The translations under genes and the position numbers were made by a program. A DNA stretch of 64,000 nt. Source: Owenia fusiformis (taxonomy: Eukaryota; Annelida; Polychaeta; Sabellida; Oweniidae). The DNA is taken from contig CAIIXF020000001.1 of NCBI GenBank assembly GCA_903813345.2, forward strand, positions 41,321,366 to 41,385,365, read 5' to 3'. The notes below the pieces were generated by a model, which searched no databases, was not told the origin of the DNA, and was given only the letters and a program-made list of their open reading frames with translations. This document shows positions 24,311-34,935 of this stretch, in pieces (the first letter of the stretch is position 1; each line of letters opens with the position of its first letter).

Positions 24311-25065
24311 TATTTTTTAATTCGCTTACATAAATGTCTCGAAATTGTAAGTCATCCATAACACAAAAGAAACAGAACAATATTGGTTGGGCTTTGTAAT
24401 TTTAAGTACATCTTATTAGGCTACTCAATGTTTCAAAATGTGTTAAAACCACTCAATGAACGTCCAACCAAATGATGTCACATCAAATAAAGTATTAGTA
24501 AATTAATTATAATATCTAACCTAGCAATTTTTTGAGTGAGATAATGCCATTATTTGAGTTCCTTAATAATATTAATAACATATTTTACCAAAAATGTTGA
24601 TAAAGTAACTTTTCTAAAAAGTCCTACTTCACATCAACCTTTAAATTTGAAATCAAATCATGAATGAATATTTGAACAATCGCCACCCCCTGACACACAC
24701 AATCAGATGGATGAATGAGTGAATGGATGAAAGCCAATAAGTACAGGGTGGGCCGAAAAATATTTGTTAATTGATCATTAATTTCTTCTCTAAAATATAC
24801 CAAAATCTTACTGAATGCATTCAACAAACATATAGGAGGGTGTTTCATATGTATGCACCCCCCTCTAAACTCATACAAGTAGCATTGCCTATCATGTTAT
24901 ATATCATGTTGTTCCTTTCAGCAAGTTACATAATATTGCAAAGTTTCAGAATCCAGGGGTGTCCCTGAAAAAAGATACAATGTATCAAAGTATGCGGGTT
25001 AGGGTAATTTATAAGTATTTTTGTAAGCATATTTGGATCTAGTCCAGTGATCTAGTCCAGCCCAA

Positions 25066-25213
25066 ACTTCTGGTCTGAGAGAAATTTTGGGCCTTAGAAG
25101 GCCCATTTATGACCAAAGAGGCCCACTTTTTGGGGCCTTAAGGCCTTTTTTTGCTCAAAAATTTTTTTGGGCCCAATTTTTTTTTCTGGGCCCGGGTCCC
25201 AGATCCGCCAGTG
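25066..25213. mobile_element. Truncated copy of the 14486-14768 hAT-like MITE
   Basis: The text GGCCCATTTATGACCAAAGA through CAGATCCGCCAGTG matches the right two thirds of 14486-14768. The left terminal repeat is missing. Confidence 0.6.
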
Positions 25214-26063
25214 CTGGCTATATACTGATACAGTATATCTTTGTGAATAATTGTTACAGACATGTGGACTGAACTCTGCCATAACTTGCTAGAAGTGTGC
25301 AATGCGGAAACTAAATTTGTCATTGCCCTTCCTTACAGTAAAATTTTAAATGTTAGGAACTACTTTGAAATTAAAAAATAAGCAATCAAATTACTATATT
25401 GCAACAGTATATAAAAAAAATAGAAACCTATGTACTTGTCCTAACTTTTGTATATTTCAGATAGTTATGTATAACATGTATAATGTGCAGTAAAGCTGTG
25501 GCCTTTTGTAATTTAGGGAGTTTCGGCCATGTTAATTTTTCCGAAAATAACATGGCAGAGAAGCATCAAAATATAAGAGGGCACAGATATGATAGCTAAA
25601 CTACAAAACAAACTAAAATATACAAAAGTTAGAATATGTATATGTTTCTATTTTTACATATACTGTTTCAATATGGTCCTTTGATTGCTTATTCTTTAAA
25701 TTCAAAGTAGTTCCAAACATTTAAGATTTTACTGTAATTGCCCTTAAAATGACCAGAAATCCCCCCCGAAATGGCCCTATTCCCACATACTTCGATACAT
25801 TGTATCTTTCTTCAAGGATGCCCCTGGATTCTGAAACTTTGCAATCTTATGTCATGTATGTAACTTTCAATGATGAACGAAATTATATATAAAATGAGAG
25901 GGTTACAATGCTACATACATGTATATGATTTTAGAGTGGGATGCATACATATGAAATACCCTGTAATGCTTGCTACCAATCAATTTGGATACAAAATGTT
26001 GATCATGTTACCAGATTTGACAAACATAACAGGTTTTTGCCAAGTTGAAGTTTTTGATCGATA

Positions 26064-26862
26064 CTGTATTTGTCTTTAATTTGGAGAGCGTTTTAAATTG
26101 GCGAATTTTGGCGAATTAAAAAATCACCAAAATAAAGTCTCCAAAATCCCCGGGAATATGACATGTTTTTCGTTCTGTGCACTTTCAGTTATAAGAAAGA
26201 TCACAAGGAGATATGCCGAGTACTAAAATAGAACTAATGGCATTTTAAATGAGTGACAAAATAGCAGTAATTTCATTGATTTTTTTGCGCTAAATGAGTA
26301 CTCATATCATGAGTGATAAAATGGTACTAATAAAATTGATTTTTCAGCACTAAATGAGTACTCATATCATGAACAGTGATCTCCCCAGCATTAAAGCAAG
26401 TGGGTGCAGCACCCACCTGAGATTTTGAAAATAGGCTTGCACCCACCTGAAAATCCATTTGCACCCACTTGAAAATGAGAAAAATTGGCAAATTTTGACC
26501 AATTTTGGTCTGAATTGTGAAAATGAGAATTTTGCACCACCCTAAGAAAAAATCCCGGGGAGATCACTGATGAATTAGTACTAAATTAGCACTCGTGACA
26601 TGAGTGCTCATGAATGCACTTTTGCCAGAGTGCTAATTTAGTACTAATTGAGTAATCAGCATATCTCCCTTTGGGATGTTTAAATTTACAGAAACAACAC
26701 AAAATATTGAAGAAATTTATATAAACAACAAATTGACACTGACAATGAGTATCTTGAATTGGGACACTTGAAAAACCATCAAATTAAATAGATGATAAAA
26801 TGCCCAAAAACACAAAATTGCCAAATTAAGTAGGCCTAGCGCCAATTTAAAGACAAATACAG
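26064..26862. mobile_element. TA-flanked inverted-repeat element with a nested MITE
   Basis: The left end TA|CTGTATTTGTCTTTAATTTG and the right end AATTTAAAGACAAATACAG|TA form an inverted repeat of about 18-20 bp with TA duplications. The 799-bp body includes 'ttggcgaatt'-type text shared with 22472-22672 and a separate nested element at 26374-26569. Confidence 0.65.
26374..26569. mobile_element. Short MITE, CAGTGATCTCCCC ends, nested
   Basis: CAGTGATCTCCCC at the left and GGGGAGATCACTG at the right are perfect complements over 13 bp, spanning 196 bp. The inside reads AAGTGGGTGCAGCACCCACC and similar. A related, reverse-oriented partial copy lies at about 33220-33331 (AAGTGGGTGCAGCGC ... GGGGAGATCACT). 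The hAT-like assignment is by terminal motif only. Confidence 0.65.
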
Positions 26863-27011
26863 TAGCTTGGAGGAAAACCAACAAACAACTAAATGAATGA
26901 TTTCTTTTGAAATGGGGTTCCAGACTTGAAATTGTATTTTTGGGAGGAGGTCATATTAGCCTAGTCACATCAAATATTGTCTTGTAAAACTCATTACCAC
27001 GAGAGGCTGCA

Positions 27012-27017
27012 TTTATT
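27012..27017 (-). other. Candidate polyadenylation signal of the threonine dehydratase gene
   Basis: TTTATT on the plus strand reads AATAAA on the minus strand, about 365 bases past the stop codon at 27382. It is the nearest good hexamer I noticed; usage is unproven. Confidence 0.3.
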
Positions 27018-27381
27018 AACTTTACCGCCAACGTACATTTAAATGAACTTTGCTTAGTAATATTCTAATGTATTTCAATGGATAAATAAATCTTTTAACA
27101 TACATTTAATATGTTTAAGTACAGTAACGTTCCAACTTTTTGGCACATCCCATTTTAGACTGTGCCACAGCACCACACTCTATTTAGCTCCCACCACAAC
27201 CTATTGGCAAATATTGATTGTTCCCACAGTCTAATATTGATTGAATACAGTACATACTATTAGCATGTAAAAGAATAAAATATAACATGAATATGATTCA
27301 TCACGATTGAACAGTTATGCTAAATATGTTTCCACCACACCCTAAATATTTCCTGGTAAGAGCCCTGCTATAGATATTTGA

Positions 27382-28698
27382 CTAGTCCAAGTTTGGCACA
27401 GATGTGGTCCCCTCATTGTGAGCATTGCCCCATATAACATGAGAATAGGTGGCTCTGAGTTTTTTCTTAAGTTCTTCTGCGTGTGCCTGGTCCCTGGTCT
27501 CTACTACACATTTAACCTGCACACTAAATATGTCAGACTTCAGCCAAGCTCGCTCATGGAAAATATCCTTGATACTGACATGCATATCTGACATGAGCCT
27601 GGTAAGATCAGCTATACCCCCGGGTCTGTCACTGACAGTGGCAACAAATCTACACAGTCGTCCATCTGCGGCAAGACCTCTATCGATGCATCTTCCCAAG
27701 ATAGTTGTATCAATGTTGCCTCCACATAGAGGAATCACCACCCTTTTGCCCTTAAGTTCTGGAAGTAGGCCAGCTAATACAGCAGCTAGTCCAGTGGCTC
27801 CTGCACCTTCTACCACTGCCTTCTCAATCTCCACCAGACGTAAGATAGACAGAGCAATGTACTCTTCATTTACAACCACCATTTTGTCAATAAGAGGAGC
27901 AGCAGTGGCAAAAGCATTCACTCCTACCAAAGGTACAGCTAAACCATCTGCCAGGGTCGAGGCTGCATTTACATAAACAGGTTTACCAGCCTCTAGAGAT
28001 GCAGTGAAACTTGCACATTTTTCTGATTCAACCCCAATTATAGTTATATTAGGTTGAAGATTCTTTAAAGCTAGAGCTGTGCCTGCAATAAGCCCCCCTC
28101 CTCCTACAGGTATGACGACTGCATCGATATCCTTCACTTGCTCTACTATCTCTAGACCCATGGTGCCTTGACCAGCAAGGATGTGCGGGTGGTCATACCC
28201 ATTGACATAGAGAGATCCATTGTCCCTGGCTAGAAGCATGGCATGTTTTCTTGATTCGATAATGTCCTTTCCATGTATTATAATACTGGCACCATAGTGT
28301 TTACATCTCATCACTTTCATCATGGGTGCAATTACTGGCATCACCACTGTAACTGGTATCCCAAGGTCGTGTCCATGGTAGGCTAAGGCTAGGGCATGGT
28401 TCCCAGCACTAGCTGCAATTACACCTTTGGTTTTCTGGGCCTTGGTGAGCATCATGAGTGTGTATCTTGCACCTCTTTCTTTAAAGCTTCCAGTGTATTG
28501 TAAGAATTCCTTCTTGAAGTATATCTCCATGTCAACATAGTCAGAGATATGCGACAGAGTGCAGGGTGTAGCCTGAATACCAGACTTGATTTTATAAGCA
28601 GCAGCACTGACATCTTGGAACTGAACCTGTATTGGTTTACTGGAGTCACAGAATGGGTCAATTAGTTCACCCTCATCATCTAAAGAATTGACTTGCAT
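27382..28698 (-). CDS. Threonine/serine dehydratase (PLP-dependent ammonia-lyase) with ACT domain, intronless CDS
   Basis: A 438-residue fold-type II PLP enzyme that should convert L-threonine (or L-serine) to 2-oxobutyrate (or pyruvate) and ammonia. Visible motifs: the Schiff-base lysine K73 in GSFKERGARY; SAGNHA (97-102), which contacts the substrate carboxylate; the glycine-rich phosphate loop VGGGGLIAGTAL (198-209); ESEKC near 225; and PLCGGNID (323-330). Residues about 346-425 form an ACT regulatory domain (FVATVSDRPGGIADLTRLMS), an arrangement typical of the short catabolic threonine dehydratases of bacteria and of some invertebrate enzymes, and absent from vertebrate serine dehydratase. 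The coding region is a single exon, but a donor at 28914 and a possible acceptor just before the ATG suggest one intron in the 5' UTR. Substrate preference and allosteric ligand cannot be read from the sequence. Confidence 0.92.
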   Translation of the reverse strand: MQVNSLDDEGELIDPFCDSSKPIQVQFQDVSAAAYKIKSGIQATPCTLSHISDYVDMEIYFKKEFLQYTGSFKERGARYTLMMLTKAQKTKGVIAASAGNHALALAYHGHDLGIPVTVVMPVIAPMMKVMRCKHYGASIIIHGKDIIESRKHAMLLARDNGSLYVNGYDHPHILAGQGTMGLEIVEQVKDIDAVVIPVGGGGLIAGTALALKNLQPNITIIGVESEKCASFTASLEAGKPVYVNAASTLADGLAVPLVGVNAFATAAPLIDKMVVVNEEYIALSILRLVEIEKAVVEGAGATGLAAVLAGLLPELKGKRVVIPLCGGNIDTTILGRCIDRGLAADGRLCRFVATVSDRPGGIADLTRLMSDMHVSIKDIFHERAWLKSDIFSVQVKCVVETRDQAHAEELKKKLRATYSHVIWGNAHNEGTTSVPNLD

Positions 28699-28914
28699 AT
28701 TGAAGCTGACTTTTTAAGCTCCAATAAATGATTTTGAATTCGAATATTTGATCCGATTATCTTATCGGATTTATGCGTTGAACTTGAAGCTTGAAGACCT
28801 CTTCAATGAAAGATAAAATTTGAGCATAAAGAGATCAAAATAACAAGAAACTTAACATGGAAATTTAGACTATACCGATGTGTATTTGGGAATAAAAATA
28901 AATCTTTATGTTAC

Positions 28915-29008
28915 CTGTCCCTGCACCTTTGCCAGTCTAATAGGCCTAGCATAGACTAGAAAATATCAAAATTTGCAAAAATTTTATTCAGGCCAAGGGC
29001 GCCGCCAT
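28915..29008 (-). promoter_or_regulatory. Putative untranslated first exon with a 6-codon upstream ORF
   Basis: On the minus strand AAAATGGCGGCGCCC (ATG at 29008-29006) resembles a YY1-type initiator motif. That ATG opens a six-codon ORF ending TGA at about 28988. A donor, GGACAG|GTAACA, follows at 28915/28914. An acceptor-like AAAAAGTCAG lies near 28709, just upstream of the dehydratase ATG. This is inference; no transcript data are available. Confidence 0.4.
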
Positions 29009-29179
29009 TTTATTTTTCGTAGATTCACTTTTTTTCTTAATTTTTTTCCAATGAAATATAAATTCTCTTTTAAATGATGCAAAATTAAAAATATGAGTTA
29101 CAATAGAATAAAAACTATAAAATGCTTGTTAGTTATTTAAACGAAAGAGCCTTCGGAAGTATCCGGTGACATCCGATAG

Positions 29180-29187
29180 TGACGTCA
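29180..29187. promoter_or_regulatory. CRE-like TGACGTCA followed by ETS-type CTTCC
   Basis: A perfect palindromic TGACGTCA immediately followed by CTTCC lies about 170 bases upstream of the putative dehydratase first exon. A plus-strand donor-like CAGGAAGTCG|GTAAGA at 29377/29378 raises the possibility of a divergent transcript. Confidence 0.35.
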
Positions 29188-29627
29188 CTTCCTGAAACAT
29201 TTGTGAAGACAATTTTTGATAAACATTTGTCACATTCTTTCGTTTTGTTTCAAAATCTCACTAATTAATGGTAAAAATGATAAGTGAAACGTATTGCTAT
29301 GATGAATTATGTAAGTGATCATCTAATACGGGACACGAAAAGGACAAAAGAAGTACATTACTTTGAGCAGGAAGTCGGTAAGAATTTTTATTTTTTTCGA
29401 TGATAGATCTAGATCTAATTTTTCAATATTTTGATCGTATGTCTTTTCCTCTACTTAGACTAGCCCAAGAGGAGGGGAAATCCCAGAGCTTTGATATAAC
29501 AGTCATGATTATGTCACTTGCTGACCTCCATCGTTTGTTTGAATTTTCACCGGCTAGTTTTCAAATACTAAGCTCCGTTGTGATGTTTTAATTGATGTAG
29601 GCATATTCCGTACTTATTTCAATATTT

Positions 29628-30436
29628 AAAGATCAAACAGAAATTCTAGTGACTAGTTCATATGGTTAAAATAACTAAATAATGAAATGTAACAATGTGT
29701 CTACTTATCAGTTTGTTCTGTGTCATCCATCCTGCTAGGTTACATTGTGGAACGCAGCCAAACATGACAATGAAGGCAACAACATATCGATACTGATCTT
29801 AGCAGAATTCTTGGAAATTTAGATTGTCCATTTTGCAAGCTCACTTGAATGACACGTGTCTGATCATGTGACTAGTTACTGTATCGATCATTTGACTTAA
29901 TGACGTGTCAATGACGTGTCACCCAACCATGTCTTCAAGGAAAACGGAAGTAAATATTTTGGAAAATGTTTTGCAAGCATTTGCTACTGATTATAGAAGG
30001 CCCAATTACGCTAAACTGCTAAATTGTTTTTCGTGCCTAACAGGCCCAGTACGACACTAACGAAACTGCTAAATTTGAATTTTTAGTCTGCTTATTGATC
30101 TATTGATTCATAAAGACCTGAAATGATGCATTCAAATAAGACTGCCTCCTTAATGAAAACAATACACATAAAGTGGTCAAAAACAACGAACTAAAGTTGA
30201 AAGATCGCAATGTTCGCTACTTTGTTCAATTCCGGAAATCTCTAAAGGGCTGCAAATCGGAAATTTTTTAGATTTTATAACCTCAGAATACTGCCTTCAG
30301 TGTCGTGTTTGGCTGAGTTCCACAATGTAACCTAGCAGGATGGATGACATAGAACAAACTGATAAGTAGACACACTTGGTTACATTTCGTTATTTTAACC
30401 ATATGAACTAGTCACTAGAATTTCTGTTTTATCTTT
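29628..30436. mobile_element. Long-armed foldback element
   Basis: Arms of about 150-165 bp (29628-29793 and about 30280-30436) are near-perfect reverse complements. Shared text includes CACAATGTAACCTAGCAGGA and GTGACTAGTTCATATGG on opposite strands. They are separated by about 490 bp that contains no ORF. Confidence 0.75.
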
Positions 30437-30447
30437 AGTTCAACATC

Positions 30448-30509
30448 GTTAAACTCAATAACAGCTTTCTTTACTTTTAGTAATTATCTTGGCCGTTATT
30501 GAGTTTAAC
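30448..30509. repeat. Small hairpin
   Basis: GTTAAACTCAATAAC and GTTATTGAGTTTAAC are perfect 15-bp complements around a 32-base loop, immediately beyond the foldback element. Confidence 0.6.
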
Positions 30510-30794
30510 CTTGTTACTATACTTTCCTTAGTCACAAGTTCTGGATATATCAAAATCACTTTTCCTCGATAATGTGCATCAAATGTCACGCAAATCACGC
30601 ATTATGTTGATATTTTCAAAAAATGTTTTTTATAAAATGCTGATACGGTGAAAAAAACGAATGCAGAAAAGAAGCGCACGCATTCCGTTTAGACTTTGCA
30701 CGCGATTTCCGTATTACGTCACACATTTGGTCCAAAACATGTCTATATATCACGCATTTGTTTCGAAAAATTTGCACCTTTATTTGCATATTTA

Positions 30795-31080
30795 AGAATT
30801 ATAGACCGAAGAGCAGGTGTTATATCGGCAAATACACCCCTTAGAGCTAGGCACAAAAGGGCCTGCTGGGTGTTTTCGTCGATATTACACATGCTCTGAG
30901 GTCTATATTATGATTCGAACATGAAAACTCACCAGGAATTTTCGAATATTACTACGGCCCATCATTATGACATCACATATTACTCGTATTACCAGGGGTA
31001 GTGTTGACGAATATACCCTGTGTGAAATGTTGACTTTGTTCACAGTTTATAGAAGACGAGAATACAGTCATGTTCAAATT
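30795..31080. repeat. Dispersed repeat (GTGAACAAAGTCAATATTTC family), inverted copy
   Basis: It begins with 'tagaccgaagagcaggtgtt' and ends with GACTTTGTTCACAGTTTATA, the reverse of the order at 24090-24310 and 37465-37680. A second inverted 'tgctctgaggtctatatt' near 30890 shows it has foldback structure. Confidence 0.5.
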
Positions 31081-31113
31081 TGCCATAAATCATAGAATTT
31101 CAGTCTTTATTCC

Positions 31114-31573
31114 TTAAGGATGCAGTACCGGGTTGGTTTTCACGTCTGTTTGCGCAGGTTTGACTTCCGGTTTGAGAAAGCTAGCTCCCAAGAACGTCAT
31201 TTTCGCATTTAGTCTTATTCAAAAATTATAGTTTATTTCGATAATGGTGTTTCCAGAAAATAATTAAATTGCAAACATTTTATCGAGCATGTTTTATCCC
31301 TTTCACTTTTATGGGAAAACTTGTTCTTGAGTCCCAATTAGTGGATACGAAAACCAGGGTTCGAAAGGTGCCAGCTCTATTGAAAACTCAAAAAAGTAAA
31401 AAGATTCATTTTGGGTGGGTAAAATAATTTTTTTATTTTGTAATTACCAGACGGTCAATCCTCTTCATATTGCACTTGGATGATGATTACATCATAGTGA
31501 TACATTGTAAAAAATATGAGCAAAATCTAATGTCTGGAACTTTTTCTACGCTGACCTGGTACTGCATCCTTAA
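31114..31573. mobile_element. MITE with TTAA ends, GGATGCAGTACC inverted repeats
   Basis: TTAAGGATGCAGTACCGGGT at the left and, reverse-complemented, TTAAGGATGCAGTACCAGGT at the right differ at one position in 20. TTAA flanks both ends, which is the target duplication of piggyBac-type elements. It spans 460 bp and is non-coding. Confidence 0.8.
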
Positions 31574-31576
31574 ATA

Positions 31577-32440
31577 TACTCCTCAAAAAAAGTTGTTTAC
31601 ATGTTAACCCCCATATTTGTTTAACGACTGTTTTCTAAGCGGGGAACAAAAGAAATCCCAATAAAGAAAATAAATCTGTATCTTGATTCTATTCACCGCA
31701 ACGTTTCAATGTTATATCTCCATTACATTGGGTCAAAATTTGGTGTCAAAATTGATGAATTTCATGAAAGTTAACAAAAATGGCAGATCCCATGTTAAAC
31801 AAATGGGGAATGGTTGGGTTGCCATAAGTCATATGAGGAACGATCCATCCATCCGATTGCTCTCAAAATTGAGATTGTAAGAGATAATTAAATTTGCTAA
31901 AATGTCTACTCGACAAAAATATGATTTAATTGTCCAGGCTTTACAAAAGTTAATGGTTTCAAATTCAATAATTTTTTAATGAACCTCTTATTGAAATAAC
32001 GCAGGTGGTTCAGTGAGGTGGTCAAAATTACTTTAACGCTCCGTATCGCTAATTTAAACAACATAAGCGAGACATTTAGCATGTAAAATGTAAAATCATT
32101 CAATTTTCTACTTAGAAAGTATTTTTAATAAATGTTTTGCTGAATAGATATTCCAAAATCTGAGTTGCCCCTAAGCCACCATTCCCCATTTGTTTAACAT
32201 GGGATCTGCCATTTTTGTTACATTCCATGAAATTCATCAATTTTGACATCAAATTTTGACCCAATGTAATGGAGATATAACGTTGAAACGTTGCGGACTT
32301 TATAGTGAATAGAATCAAGATACAGATTTATTTTGTTTATTGGGATTTCTTTTGTTCCCCGCTTAGAAAACAGTCGTTAGAAAACAAATATGGGGGTTAA
32401 CATGTAAACTTATGAGGTCCTTAACTTTTTTTGAGGAGTA
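31577..32440. mobile_element. Foldback element, TA-flanked, CTCCTCAAAAAAAGTT ends
   Basis: TA|CTCCTCAAAAAAAGTT at the left and AACTTTTTTTGAGGAG|TA at the right. The inverted arms extend about 260-290 bp, with 'tggggttaacatgt' and 'gttccccgcttagaaaacag' on opposite strands, and with a centre of about 320 bp. It starts three bases after the preceding MITE ends. Confidence 0.75.
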
Positions 32441-34429
32441 CATATGATTTTTTTGCTAGATTAGTTACAAAATGTGAGCAAAATATTAATGTGTGATGCT
32501 GATTTGATATATTAAAGAGCAGGCCTCGAAATTAGCGTTGCGAAGGTTTAGATTCACTTCGCTAGTTCCAGACCCGAAGATTCGGTAAGAAAAAAGATTG
32601 AACTTCTGAGAAATGAAGTGAGCGATACTAGAGTACTCACACTAAAACATGATAAGAATTACGCATATTGTAATTCGATGCATCCTCCCAATAAATATGT
32701 ATCAGTGGGTCCTTTTCACACAACTCTAAACTAATATTATCTCAAAATAGGCAGAAATGTATGAAAGAAATGTTCAAATCTAGAGTTGTTTCGGCATTTA
32801 ACCAAGTAGTCTATCGCAAAGCTTTTTGCGCATGTCAACATGACAGTCAAGGTCATGAACTTTAGTTTGAAGTTTCCTCTTTCCTTTCTAACATTTCTCA
32901 TTATTCTTACGACTTTTACTTGGAAAATAAATCTGATGATCTATCATTAAACAAATATCTTTCGGTATAAAATTAGATAGACATCGAACGGTCTCTAGCG
33001 GAAATAATAAAGATAATCGGGGAGAACATATCATTCAATTTGTGAGGCTCCACTAGGGATTTTTGCAATATTGTTTAGATTCTTGGTTCATTTAGCGATC
33101 TTTACTGTAAAAAATCCAATAACAATCCGTTCCATTATTATGCTCCTTTCTGATGTTGCTAATAAGTCATTTTTTGCAAGAAAACTTGGCCAGACATTAA
33201 ATATGCCTATTTTTTATGTTTTTCTCATTTTCAAGTGGGTGCAAATGGATTCTCAGTTGGATGAATGCCTATTATCAAAATCTCAAGTGGGTGCAGCGCT
33301 ATTGCTGCTGGGGAGATCACTACAGTGTAATATCTTATTGTTGCGCTGGTAAGTCGTAAGAATAAAGATCAAAATCTTCACTATCTGGTTCTCTCAAATA
33401 GCTACCTGGAAAATCCACTAAGTAGTGAAACATCTACCTGATAAAAAAAGTTAAGTGAGACCTGAAGAGGCTCACAGATAGGAACAAAATTAGATGTTAG
33501 AAATAACATCTTGAAAATTGTCGAGGCATATTGTAGCTTCTTATCCCGTTGGCAACCTCTTTATTTCCCAGACTTTAGCATATATTAATTTGTTCAAAGA
33601 AGTTGAACCTTTGTATTTTCCATATGTTGCTGATTCAAGTGTGTTTTGATTGATGGTGATGTGTTGAATACTAAAGTGTAACATGTGTAGTCTACCACCT
33701 ACTTTAGGCCAATAGAGTTAAATTCTTTGTTTAATATCAGGTTTAAATAGAAATTTGCCATGTAACACAGATAAGAAGATTATGCAAAAATATAAAATGT
33801 CTTGGCATTTTGAAACTTTTTTATTGATGTTTACCACTATAGTATCAATGCCAATGCCAATGCAGGGATAGATTTAACTTCACACAGGAGAAAGCAAGAG
33901 GATTCATTCATTAAGTTGTCTATAATTTCTTAAATAAATGAAAAATGAAAGAGTACGTCAGTTACTACATGACAATAATATCACTTCACTGATTGGTCCC
34001 TTTAACTTTATCTAACTCTTGTAGAACCTAGAATATAATCATTTTGAAATTTGAATGTTATATTACTTAAAGACTAGATTCAGCAGGAATAGCCAAGTTC
34101 CCACAGATCTTTTGTTGCTGATAGAAAACATCAAAATCCTTTGGCCTTATAATTCCAAAGTGCATTTCAAAATATTTGCTAGCTCAGTTGTAATTACAAG
34201 ACCATAAAACCAAAATGAGGCAAAAGTCAAAGTTGGAATAAATGTTGTAAATTATTAGAGTGGAGCCTTACAAAATAGATATATAACATTATGCAGTGAT
34301 ATTGCGTCAATAAAATGAGATTTGTTTTTAGACATTGTTATAATATGCATAAATGGAGGTATCAGTATTTATTTATTTACTTTTTTTTTTAACTTTTTTT
34401 TCATCAGTTCAATAATTCAATGGACTACT
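32441..34429. other. Intergenic DNA
   Basis: No coding exon is recognised. The only structure I see is a partial reverse copy of the 26374-26569 MITE at about 33220-33331. A noncoding first exon of RNF19 could lie here or further upstream, but none can be supported. Confidence 0.45.
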
Positions 34430-34851
34430 AGATGCAAGTAGAAATATTCTTGATTTAAGTCATTAAATATTCAAAATTCAGTCAAAGTGATGCCAAATTT
34501 GAAATCTACATGTAAAAGTACATCTATAAATGAGGTTTCGAAGATTGTTTATCAACTTAAAATTTAATTTTTTTGAAAATGTGACTTCTAGTTTGGGGAG
34601 ATTCCCCATTGACCCCATGTTATAAAATTACAAAAAAAAAGTGAAATATCTTTTCTTCTACTGTACAGATAACATTTTTACTGGATATATTTTAATTTGC
34701 ATAACTATTAGATACATAAGGGTAATATGAAAATTGAACAACTAAAACAGATGAATATTTAAGTTAAATGGAACTTTCTACTATACCTGCCTTGCTATTT
34801 GACCCAAACGAGGCACCTTGTGGTGAAACTGGTAACTACCCACTCACATCT
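34430..34851. mobile_element. MITE, AGATGCGAGTAG-type ends, copy 1
   Basis: AGATGCAAGTAG at the left and CACTCACATCT at the right are the decayed inverted ends. The body is homologous in reverse orientation to 52098-52521 (shared words include ACCAGTTTCACCA on opposite strands). Confidence 0.7.
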
Positions 34852-34855
34852 GATT

Positions 34856-34935
34856 GTACAGGGTAGGGCAAAAATGTTACCCATTCTGATTTTATACTAC
34901 TGCAATAAGGGTAACATTCTTGCCCCACCCTGTAT
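34856..34935. mobile_element. Small foldback, TACAGGGTGGGGC-type ends
   Basis: ACAGGGTAGGGCAAAAATGT followed by TACCC pairs with GGGTAACATTC and CTTGCCCCACCCTGT across a loop of about 25 bases. It sits directly after the previous MITE. ACAGGGTG-type ends also occur singly near 725, 10383, 24745 and 48900. Confidence 0.65.

Larger units (their letters stand above)
23353..27381. other. Intergenic region between two minus-strand genes
   Basis: No coding exon is recognised. It should contain the promoter and untranslated first exon of the glucosidase II beta-like gene, since the coding exon starts at an acceptor at 23352, but I cannot place them. Repeats: about 24090-24310 (family shared with 30795-31080 and 37465-37680), a TACAGGGTGG end near 24745, the truncated hAT-like copy near 25066-25213, and 26064-26862. 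Confidence 0.5.

Noticed and set aside
27449-27976. 175-codon plus-strand ORF
   Set aside because: Antisense shadow of the threonine dehydratase coding exon.
33071-33352. 93-codon plus-strand ORF
   Set aside because: Its second half is the reverse copy of the 26374-26569 MITE.
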